Shown one piece after another: positions 24,101-36,100 of a stretch of DNA of 64,000 bases. The translations under genes and the position numbers were made by a program. This stretch comes from Rhabdophis nuchalis (lineage: Eukaryota; Chordata; Lepidosauria; Squamata; Natricidae). Location: contig CM077643.1 in assembly GCA_039707465.1 (NCBI GenBank), positions 247,718,919 through 247,782,918 on the forward strand. Reading direction: 5' to 3'. The notes beneath the pieces are model-generated. The model saw nothing but the letters and a program-made list of their open reading frames with translations. It was not told where the DNA came from and did no database searches. The first letter of the stretch is position 1. Each line of letters starts with the position of its first letter.

Positions 24101-27100
24101 TCCTCAGTTATGAACGAACATATTGCCATCGCTAAATGATGGGATTACATAATGTGCTTTATGACTCCACCACTTAATGATGGAAATTCCAGTCATAATT
24201 ATCATTATTTCGTTTTGAAAAAGTTTTATTGGGTTTTATAAATTTTTTACAAATAGGGTAAAGGATAAGGTGTAAAAAGCCATTTTGAGAACTTGCACGT
24301 CGAAGTCGTCGACTCCTTCAGAGACTTCATAACAGAATATAGATAATATATTTAATTTTCATTTGTACTACAAAGTGGAGAGAAATGCAAATATATCATT
24401 GTAAAAAAACTATGCTAGCAAACATGTATAAACATCCAAACAATTATTATGTTATATTGAAATAAAGTCACTTTTGAGATCTAAGTCTTTTGGCAATTGT
24501 ATCTTCTTCTCCCTGGTCCCCAGCGGGCGGGGCCGCGGCACCCTCTGCTCCCCCATTTTCATCCTCCAGGATTGAGGAATGTTTTTTGAGAAAGGCTTCC
24601 GCCTCTGCAATTGTTTTAATTCTTACTCTTCCTCCCTCCCAGAACACCAACATTCCCTCTGGCATCACCCACTTAAACCAGACCCCCTGTTTAAATAATC
24701 TTTTAGATAAGGAATACTTCCGTCTTATCTCTCTAATCTTCTTCGGGACCTGCTTCAAGATAGAGACCTCTTTCTGTTGATAAACTAAAGGACTGTCTCT
24801 CTGCATCCTCAAGATCCTTCCCCTTGTCGACCTTCTAACAAATTTAATATGTATCTCTCTGGGTACTTCATTTATCCTGGCATATGCTGAATTTATTCTG
24901 TATATCAAATCATTGTCCCCCCTAATCTCGTCCTTAGGTTTGTGTAAATAATCTGCTAAAATTGTGCACATTAAATCAGTTAAATCTTCACTAGACTCCT
25001 CAGGAACATTCTGAAATCTTAAAAAATATGACATCCTTTCAAAATCCATCCTAGACATATGACCAGTTAAATCCCCAATTTCATTATTAATACTTTTAAG
25101 CTCTCCCTTTGCCCCAACCAACCCCACCTCCAGCTTATCAGTCTTTTGTGTATTTTCCATTAATTTCTTCTGTACCTCCAAAAGTTCTAATTTAGAGCTG
25201 ACTTGATCCTTTCTCATTTCTTTAATTTCTTTCACCAAGGTCTGAAGCATTTCTTCCATTGCTGTTAATCTAGCATCCGTATCAGGTTTTTTAGGTAACA
25301 TCGAAGTGATTTTAGGCTGATGTGTCTGCTTTTTTGAAGCCATGGTGAATAATTTAAGTCTGTGTCAGTAAGATGGCGTCTGCTGGAAAGGAGCTAGTGT
25401 GGCAGAAGAAGAGCAAATTCCAATAAACAAAGTCTTAGTTGTCACCTAATTAAAGTCCAGAGAGAGACCAACTTTTTACAATCCCATAGAAAAAAGAAAG
25501 GCACTTTAGGAAAAGGACCAATTAATCAATTACAAACAATCATAAGTAAAGAAAAAGAGAGGCAGTCCCATTCACAAGGTAATGTCAGCAATCATCCATG
25601 AATAGTGTATCTCAGGAGAACAAAGGAACGCCATCTTCCCCGCCCACCTGGAAGCCACCGGGAAGTAACAAAGTAGAAAATTGCTTCTTTATTGCCAGAC
25701 TTCGATTCTAAGTATCCACGATCATTCCGGAAAGACTTTCACTCACGTTTAGAAAAGTTTGAATGCAGGTTTCTGTGCTTCCTCAAGCCTGAGGAGCAGT
25801 TTCAAAACGCCGCTTTTCTTCCGTTCCAAGGTTTTTTTTCACAAACTCCCCCCTCCATCGTTTTGTAAAGCAAAAGTTGCAAGCAGAAAGAGAAAGTCAC
25901 TCACAATCCACTCTGCAGCGAAGAGTCTCAGCTGTGCCTCCGACTCCAGCAATTCAACCCTCTCACAAAGCATTAGATGTTCCGGTCCTCCTTCAGCAAA
26001 GGGAACCAAACCCCCCGCAGCATGTTCCTTTACTCCTGGGTCGAGGACAAGGACCCCCCCCCCCGACCGCCGTCGGGATAGGGAAGTCCCAGCGAGCCGA
26101 TCGTACGGCGGGAATCCTTTAAAAGGAATTACCTGCCCCGTTGGGGACCGTAAAAGAAACAAAACGGCGGACGAGTCCCAGGACTCAACCGTTGCCTCCG
26201 GGAAACTGGAAGGAAGTCGTTCATAATTATCATTATTAAGAAGGACTACCTATACCATAGATGGCTAACCTTTTTATCCACATGTGCTAAAATTGTGCCC
26301 GTGTGTGTCCACACCCACAATACAATGTACATAATACCCTGTGCATATGTGTGAGAACCTACCCTGCGCAGCCTCCGGCACCATGCTGAGAGAGGGGAGT
26401 TTTCGCCCACCCCAGGCTCCCGAGGCTTTGCTCAAGCCTCCGGGTGGGCGAAATGGCCTCCCCCAGGCTCCAGAGATCCTCCGGAAGCCAGAAACAGGCC
26501 CATTTGTGAATTTCCAGAACTTCAGGAATTCCCATTTTTTGCCCTCCCCAGGCTCCAGAGGCTTCCCTTGAGCCTCTGGGAGGGTGAAAATGGACTTCCC
26601 TGGGCTGCAGAGGCCCTCCCCAAAGCCTGGCAGAAAAAATGGGAGCGTGGGGGAGTGCTGAAACCCCCATGCTTCCCCCTCCCCATGCATGCGCCCCCCC
26701 TGCACATGTGCATGTGTCTTTCAGCAGAGACCTGAAAATCAGCTGGTTGGCGGGAAGCATGTGCACACGCACAGTGATGCTGACCTGGGCGTTTTACGTG
26801 ATATACCTATTTCCAAGGGAGATAGTAGATTATTATCTACTAGAAGACTACTCTTCATTGGATATTTTTCATTGGATATTTGTTTCATTGTTTATTACAT
26901 TTATATAGCATCCCATCTCACTATCATGACTCTGGGCATTGTACAATAAATCAATTAAAAATTAATCTTACATAACCCAAACAAAATATAAACACAGGAG
27001 AATTCACCAAAATCTCACTTATAATGCAACTTACAGTCTTGGGATTCCTAAGGCTGTTAAAAAATCCCCACCTTTTTAGGAATTTCTAGAAAAACAGTGG

Positions 27101-30100
27101 GTAGGACCTAGAAAGCCAGATTTGTGGTACTTTCATTTGGATTCTTTCAGTGAATGGAGTTGGAATCCATGGTTCTAGCTTACTTTATGTTCATATTTTA
27201 ATCATGAAGACGCTCTCTCTTGTAAAAGGAGCATGTTTGCTTCTTTGTCCTATAAGTGGCCAGAGAGTCAATACTTCCCAAATTGACTGTTTGTGGTCTG
27301 ATAGCTCTTAAATGTTTCCCAATGCAGACTGTACATTGTTTCTAGCTGCTGTATATTGTTTGATCTATATTATGCCAAAATTCAAGTGTTTTTTAAAATA
27401 CAAACTAGTTTCGTCATTTTATCTTGAAAATATGATTTTGCCTGAAATGTTTTAGTAGAAATGGTATTCAATTATGTATCTTTTTCAGTGTAAAAGAAAC
27501 ATAGTTATAGCTCCTATTATAGACCTGCTGTGTAATTGACTCAGAACATGATTTCCTTAATGCTGCCTTTTTAAGATTTACAATTAAGTTGGCTTTGAAG
27601 ACCTTAGCTTTGAAGCCTGAGCTTCCCATATCCTGCCAAACATGCTCTCCTACCACCATCACCACCACTACCCTCAAATTGTAGATCTATTCTTATAAAG
27701 TCTGAGCTTTCTACTATAGCATATTTATTAAGCATTTATGTTACCTTTACCAGGAAGTACTGAGTACATACATGCTGTTTCATGACTTGGCTTGTTCAAG
27801 AAAAACAACAGCAGCAGCAAACGCAGGTTAATTTTACCAACTATTTACCCTAGAAAGCAATATCTACAAATTTTGATCACAAACATTAATTGTAGCTATA
27901 TTTATCACAGAAAAAAATAAAACATTTTTTTAGGAAATTGAGAAAAAAGGGAAATGGATTTTTATAAGATTATATTTTTTATCAAAAAGTTGAGACTATA
28001 TTTTAATGTATAGGTTTTGGGGCATAAATCATTCAAGCATGCTAATTTTCCCATTCGCTGTTAGCATTCCATTGCTCCTGAACGTAATTATTAACATAAC
28101 ATAAAATAACAGTTATTTTGTACGTCATTATTTGAATTAGGTACCAGTTAATGTTAAAATTATAGATGGATTTGATTTTCAAACAATTTCAACCATCATA
28201 TAGGACAGTTGTGTGCCATTTTATTATAAATCAAGGAGCAAAAAAAAATATTGTAACATCTTTAGATGTATAAAGTTTTTCAATATCTTTTTAGCCAGTT
28301 TGTTTTTAAATAAAAGCTGATTTTTGTTTTTCATTTTTTTCCTAAGCAGTCGTACTCCTGGAAGCCGACAAGCATCCCCAACTGAAGTAACTGAGCGTTT
28401 GGGTCCAAACCCTAACACTGCTGAAGGCTTGTCTTCGCTTTCTAATCCTTCAACTCACAAGCCACTGGTGGAAGAATTTTCAAACTCCGAATCTCAGAAT
28501 TTGGATGCTATGGAACAAGTGGGTCTTGATTCTCTGCAGTTTGATTATCCTGGAAATCAGGTACAAATGGATTCTTCAGGAGCTACTGTGGGACTCTTTG
28601 ATTACAATTCACAGCAACAGGTTAGTATTTTTTTTATAGCCATATTAATGGTTGGAATTACAGCATTATATAATGCTGGTTTCAACTAAAAATGGGAGCT
28701 TAACTCCATCTCTTTTTACTGTTGCTGTTGTCCTTTTTAAAAAAAATATTCTGTAGTAAAAAAATTGTTTACACCATGTCGATTCCATATCAAGGGAAGA
28801 CACTGTCTGGACTCATATAATCTTGGTCATAATGCCTTACTTTGAATAAACTCAGCCATTGTTATTTATGAATCATAATTCATAGCTCAATATTATGTGA
28901 GTTGTATCTTATTCAAGATAATTTAACTTCTATCACCAGCTACATTGTACAGTATATTAAAGAGATAGAAGAAGCAGAAGTATTTATGGTAGTAGTTTAT
29001 TATAACGCGGAATATTCTTGAAGAATTATTTCTATTTATATTTGAAATTCACAGTGTTGAACAGTCTTGTGCATAACACTCCATCGAATAACAATGGGCC
29101 AGTCTTATAAATTAAATAGGACTAGAAGGTGTGTTTGTTAATATTGTAATACGTGCCTCCTTCAAAAATCAAATCCCTTTTGCTTGTTGTCATTTTTGTC
29201 TTAGATATTTCAGAGGACTAATCCTCTTACTGTTCAGCAGTTAACAGCAGCACAACAGCAGCAGTATGCACTGGCAGCAGCTCAGCAACCACATATAGGT
29301 AAGACATGTTAAAGTTTGTAATCAATTGAACAGGCCAATTATTTAATGTATTTTAATATCAGCAGAGAAAATGAAATTGTCAGTTACAATTAAAACCTTT
29401 TCAATTTCCTATCACTATTCTCTGAAATCACATCAGACTTGTAGCATTTAAAATCTTATGTGGTACAACACTATGTGCGGTGTTTGTTTTTGGTGAAATT
29501 GAACCTTTTGTTACTGTAACAGGTGTATTTTCGGCAGGCTTGGCTCCAGCTGCTTTTGTGCCAAATCCCTATATTATCAGTGCTGCTCCCCCAGGTGCTG
29601 ACCCATATACAGCAGCAGGCTTGGCTGCTGCAGCTACCTTAGCAGGTAAGGCAGTACTGTTCTCAGACAACTCTAGTATTTCATATTTTAAAAACCTTTG
29701 CTTTAAAAAGTATTAATCATCCAGGTTAGTCAGATTGTTCCCCTAGATTTTCAAATATCAAATTTACTATGGACATCATAGCATTCAATCGATTTGTTTT
29801 GTATCCATGTCTATGAAATGAATTCAAACCAAGATTTTAATTTGACTTTTCTACTCCTATTTTTCTTAGTCTGCCAAGTCCCATGTCCTCTTCACTCAAC
29901 ACTCGGCAGCAGAAAACTAAATCAAATGTTAGGAATTTATTGCCTTTCTTTTGAATGATGTCACAGGATTGGGATAGGGCAGAAAAGAGGAGCATATCAC
30001 TATTTTCAATTTTAATTATAAATTGACACCATCAGATAAAATGAATCAAACCTGACATTTGAGAACAGAGATTAAGTCAATTTGGATTAAAATCTCTAAT

Positions 30101-33100
30101 CAAATATATAGCATCATCTAACTTGCTACCTTATTATGTACATAGTTAAATTACTTTTTATTGGGCTTAAATTATTTCTGTATGGCTATCTAAGGGAGCT
30201 GCTGACTGAAAGGCTGATTCAAATCACAAATGAATATAATTTATCTTCAGTTTTATTAATCTATATGATATGCAGGCATAGAATAAGTTTTCTAAATACC
30301 AATTCCAGGTGAGCCTATGATCACAAGCACAAAACAGGCTATCACAGGGTTCCATTGGCTCTAGATGGAGGCAGATATTATTTAAGGCTGAAAAAGATTC
30401 TACTAGCCCCTACCCTCCAATTGTTTATAAGTGCCACCATTTCTTGTTCTACTATTGTTGTTGGTTGACGCATATTATTTGGTCTCATCTAATTTTATTC
30501 TTAATAAATATTTAGTCTACAATCTTATTTGGATTACTATGGCCCAGTGTAATTGACATATGCCTTTATAGCCTCATTATTTGGTTTATGGTAGCCTGGT
30601 TTGAGCCTGACTCCTGCTTGCAGTTTTTACCAGCTATACAGTAACTCAAATGCTTTGTAATGGCAAAAGTTTCTATAAAGAAGCTTTCTCATCAGAGGAG
30701 GAAGGGCTATTGCATTGGCCTTAGTGTTGGAATCTTATATTATCAAAAGAACTCTAAATAGTGACTGGAATTGGGATAAAATTTGAAAGAAAGGTACAAA
30801 GTGGCTGGCAACTAAAATGAACTTAGATAGCTCTGGTTGTTGAAGATTTATTGCATTAAAGTGGTGCTAATATGGTAAATAGCTCAGTTGAGTTTGACAG
30901 TGTTTATTAATTTATTGGGAGATCTGGAAAAGATAGCTGAAGAGTTTTGGACACAATTCAGAAAAGAGTACTGAATGATTGGGAAGATACATTAGGTGGT
31001 GTTGTTGTCTGTCTCTTTTCTGGAGAAAAGCCAGCTGCCAGCCTAATTAACAGAGGGGAAATTCCTTCCTTAATTCTAAATAAAGAAGTAGGAACGTTGC
31101 AGAAATAGAATACAGTCAAAGAGATAAGATTATACAGTGCATTCATACTGTACCCATAGAAAAAAATTTGTTACAAAATATTAAATAAGAGAGAAAAGTC
31201 CAATCATTCTACAGTTTAGAATCGCTTCACTTATCTAGAAATAAGTAGGAGAAGGTGGGCGATCGGAAGTTGACACATCAACCATAAATCTATTAGTGCT
31301 GCTATGAAAAGCAGCTGTGGTTTGAAAGGAAAGGTTAAACAAATGTAATATACTTTTTTTTTTTTACTTTTGTGTCCATTGCATGGTACTAAATAAATGC
31401 TTGGAAAGTATGGGACAAATCCTCCTCTTTATATTTAGATCTCTAAGGAGTTCATTTTAGATGGTTAAGATAATGATTTGTGTTGTTTGTAAATCGTTGC
31501 CCGTACTTTATTTTTTTTAATGTTATTTTTTTCTTTTTTTATTATATTCTGGAAGTCTGGATCCGTTATATTATTTCAAGGCAATGATGCTTGTAGCATT
31601 AATTAAAATATATTGACATTGTTTAGATAAATTAAGAACATTAGAAGTAAAAAAAGAATATAAATACTCTTATCAGTATTCATTACAATTTAGGACATGG
31701 ATACTGCAAGCATGAAATTATTTGACTTTTTACTCCAGAACTGAAATAATATTAAAAAAGAGATTCCTGCAAGTTGCATCAAAGTCTGTATATAATGTAA
31801 ATAAGAGGGGGAGGGGGGGGGGAAATACAGATTTAGCAAGAATTATTAAGATACCAAATAAATAAATGGGGGGGAAGAACTATTGGGTTTCTAATTTTCC
31901 CTTTTTGGTATATCTGCTGATTTACAGTGTTGTAGACATTTAAGCTCCCTAGATGCCTGATGGTAAGTGATTATATTTACCTTGTGCCGTGATGTTTATT
32001 TGGGAATCAGTCTTGCTTAAATTTGGTTAAAATTCTTTGCATATATCTATATATATACTGTTAGTTTTGCCATTGCTGAATACTCCATGTCTAAGTTCCC
32101 AATCAGATAGAATTGTGTCTTTTTTCCAGTGTTAAACACAATTCATTCTCACTGCTATAAACATATCTTTCATTAAATTCTAATGTTTCTTGTTGATTTT
32201 TGCTGACATAACTAATAAAAAACAATTTCATTTCCACTTAAAATTCCAAAATTTTCTATGTTGGGCTATATATAGCTTTCTAATACTGGGTTTTTACATA
32301 TCCACTACATGGTTTTATGATAGTTCCAATATTTATTACTGTATGACGTCTATCTTAGATATTATTGATAGAGTTGTATACAGTAATCCCTCGTTTTCCG
32401 CGGCTTCAAGTTTCGTGGCTTTAGTGCTTCGCGGATTTTTAAAAAATACAGGGAAAAAAATGCATCGGTAGGAGGCAAGCGCCCCCTAGTGCTTGCTTTA
32501 AACAATGTCCTCAACTCAAGTTTCCTAGCGAATCCTACTTCGCAGTTTTTCTGGTTTTCGCGGAAAGTTCCAGTCCCCATTAACCGCGGAAAACGAGGGA
32601 TTACTGTACCAACTGTAGAATATCTTGTACCAATTTTCTTTTAAATTTTAACTTGGTGTGTGAATTTTATAGATGTAGTCGGTAATTCTTCCCATTGCAG
32701 TGTTGTAACTTTTTCTTTAAAATGTATCATTTTATCATACAGCTTTTGTTTTCTCTCTTGGTGTAAAATATCTAAGCAAAAATTTATATAGACTCCCTAA
32801 CAGATGGTGCTGTTTTTGTATGAGTGTTTCAAAATTCTGTCTTTTTTCTTAATGTCTTTCCTTCTTGACATTTGATTTTACTTTCCATTGGTTTGTAAAT
32901 ACATCAACCAAGATACCTTCCAGCCTTCCCCAAGTATTCTTGAGGTCTTTTTAGAGTATGAGTAAACCATAGTTGCATATGTAATTACATTTTTATTGCT
33001 ACAGTTGTCTCCAACATGAAAAACATTTCAGAAAACCACTAGAGATGAGCTTATTATTCCCTTCATTGAATTCCATGCTGTTGTCCCACTTTGTCTAATA

Positions 33101-36100
33101 ATACATCCTTTTAAAGTTTTAACATCCTTTGTAGTTGGCAACGACTAGCAGAATAAAATTCACAGGGACTTCTTTATCTTTTTTTAATATCTCCGCATTA
33201 TAATTATGTACAAAATTATTGGCTAAACTGGTTCCTTCCAAAATTGCTGTTCTACAATCAAAGGATTTTATCTACTCTGTTAGCCACTACAGGAAGCTTG
33301 GTTTATGATGCTGTTTAGACTTTGGAAGAACAAGATCATCTCTATGGAATCATGTAGGATTTTTTTGTTTGTTTGATACTGGGTTTTTCCCCACTGTACA
33401 TAAATTTACTAACAGTTTCTTACCATTCTTGTAGAGTTCTCTTTGAAATTGACCCCATTAGGAATAGATAGTTTATCTTGGGTAGTATATTTATTTTAAT
33501 CATTGTAACTCTTCCTAGCCGCTTTAAGGAAGTTTTCTACCTTTCAAGGTCTTTTTTAATCTCTTGCCATAATTTAACATACAAATGGTCCTCATTTAGA
33601 AACCTTTCCCAGTTAGGAAGGTGATGAAAAAGTAAACTTTATGACGAGTCCTTTACATTTATAACTCTTTTGAGGTCTGTAAAGCAAAGGAAAGCAGACA
33701 ATCATAAACATAGTTGTTTCATTGAGCAACCATTTCACTTAACAACCAAGTTGCAAATCCCAGTTGTCACTAAATGAGTACCACATGTTGTTAGTTTGAT
33801 AGTAAAGCAACGTTTTTCATTAAATGAGCCATCTGACAGAATGAGGTTCCAGCAGAAGGTGGTTTTCTCCTTGTGTTAAAAATCTTGTAATTATTTTTGA
33901 GTCAGTAATAATACCATACCACCCGGATAACGTCTTTCCACCAGTTTTGAGACCTATTATTTGTTTGTCAGGCTTTTTCTGCCACTATTTCTAAAGCAAT
34001 GCTAAATAATAAAGTGGACATCCTAGTTTTTTTCTTCCTTTATTTATTTGGAAATCTGAAAAGAGCATTACATTAGCCATAATTATCACTTTATTCTGTT
34101 AGTGTATACAGTTAACCTAAGCTTGAACTTTTTCTCCAGGATTTATTTTATTCAGTACTACCAGCAGGAATTGCCACTGAAAATTGTCAAAAGCTTGTTC
34201 TGCATACTCCCAAATTAGTGCATCTTTCCTCCTTTTCTTGTTTCTAGGTTCTGTTATATTGACTACAACCCTACTGGTGCTCTTTTTATTTCTCTTTGGG
34301 ATACAATCAGTTTAGTCAATGTGTATTATTTGGTACACATTTCTTCTGTCCATTAGGTAATATTGTTGTAAAAATGTGTAATCTACCTTCATTTCTCCTA
34401 GAGCAGGGGTGTCAAATTCAAGGCGCACAGGCCAGATCCGGCTTGTGGGGTGCTTAAATCTGGCCCACAGGGCCTGACTGGAAATGTCAAAGGACCGGTC
34501 CATGCTGCCTCTGCTGGCCAAGACATTTTTGGCTGGCAGAGTGCTGCTGAAGGCCAGGGAAGCCAAAAACGGGCCGCGCAGGGCCTCCACGTAGCCTGTT
34601 TTTGGCCGGCAGTGCTTCAGAAGGACTGGATTAGACTGGATTACAATTATGTGGCCTCCAGTAAGTGATAGAAAACAAGCAACATCTTATATTAATACAA
34701 CAGTTTAATGTCAGATCTTAATACTGTTGTTCCATTTAATCTGCAATCTATAATTGACAGCCATTACTATTTACTATCCTGGAAATTTACCTCTGCTGTT
34801 AGATCTTATATTATCATATTATTTATACTATTGTATTTTTATTATTAGTTGAATAATAAAAATACAATCGTATAAATAGCTTTTCTGGCTGGAAAAGCAA
34901 TTTACTATTAAACAATAGGGTATAAATTTAAAAATAAAAAGTTTAGTGGAGTATGAAGAATCAGTAATATTTACCAGTAATATCTGGTAGAAGAGATAGG
35001 AAAATGGTTATAGTAAAGAACTGTGGGGAAAAAGAAAAGGGGGAAAAATGCACCTTGAACCTGTGTCAAATGCCCACCATGGCCAGCCCTCCTCCCTCCT
35101 GACCCTCTGAGGTCAAACACAATCCTGATATGGCGCTCAATGAAATTGAGTTTACACCCCTGTCCTAGAGGGTAGCACTGCTGTAGAAAAGTTTGTAGCA
35201 ACTTGAATCGTACCTGGAGACAAGCAGAATCAGTGCAGCTCTCAAAGAGAAAGAGTTACCTGGGCATGTTTATTTAAAAGATTAATTTATCTAAACATTA
35301 GAGAGTTAATTATCTCCAATCAATACTATTTAAACAATACAAGTAGTTCTTGACTTATTACCACAATTGGGACCAGAATTTTGGTTGTAAATCATGACAG
35401 TTCTAAGTTGAGACTTCCACATGAGCAGACTTGTTTTGATAATTGTTTTTATGGTGGTCATTAAGCAAATCACATCATAGGTCTGAATCTATTCTCCCAA
35501 TTGGGCATTTTTTGGATCACACATTGGGGTCACATGACCAACCATGGGATGTTGAAACCAGTTGTAAATCTGAGCCAGTTGCCAACCACATATGGTTGTG
35601 ACAATATGGTTGTGACTGCAGGGAGGTAGCACATTTTGCAACTGCCAGAAGAGCTTTACAGGCTATATTGTATCCCTTCCAAAGCCTTTGTAACTCCAAA
35701 CAGTCAGTAAATGACCGCTACTACTTGTATTTTACAGTAAAATGATGTTTTTAAAAAGGAGAGGCAAATTAAGGAATCTTTCATGGAATCATAGTTTGAG
35801 AATCATTATTGTTATAAAACAGCTTAGTATCCAAATTTCTTTCCCAGTAATTATCTGGTCTGTGCAATAAGAAAATATGGGAGAATTTATTCATAGTCCC
35901 ACTGGTACCTTCAGTTCACAGTACAGTGGACAAAAGTATTCTCTAATGAAACTCCAATTATGAAATTTCTTCTAAGTATATGGCTTTCTCCCAGGGTTAT
36001 TGTGTTTTAACCAACTAAAATGTCTATTCAATTAAGTATTTGTAAAATAATTGTTTAGGATCAGACAACCCTGGTTGCTTTTAAAGACTCTTTTAATTTG

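Larger units (their letters stand above)
23655..26256. mobile_element. Inverted-repeat element split by the antisense half-L1
   Basis: The left part (23655-24192) has ATGACCATCATTCAGAGACA, GTGATCATGTGATTGTGATC and GGGGAAGCTGGCAAGGAAGG. The right end, after the retroelement, reads AAGGACTACCTATACC, the terminal sequence of this family. The two parts are joined by the duplicated TCATAATTATCATTATT, so the DNA element was present before the retroelement inserted. Confidence 0.7.
32000..34403 (-). mobile_element. LINE-1 ORF2 fossil, antisense
   Basis: Minus-strand translation gives [11 protein letters not shown] near 34174-34210, matching the LINE-1 reverse transcriptase motif (D A E K A F D x x x W). 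Further along come [16 protein letters not shown] near 33461-33510 and [12 protein letters not shown] near 33370-33400, matching the conserved downstream ORF2 blocks. Frames are broken throughout. Two smaller elements (about 33585-33830 and 32381-32606) and a hAT-like element at one edge are later insertions. The outer borders are approximate. Confidence 0.65.

Noticed and set aside
26274..26772. Overlapping frames of 76-143 codons on both strands
   Set aside because: They sit in a GC-rich repeat with CCAGGCTCC-type units. No conserved protein was seen.
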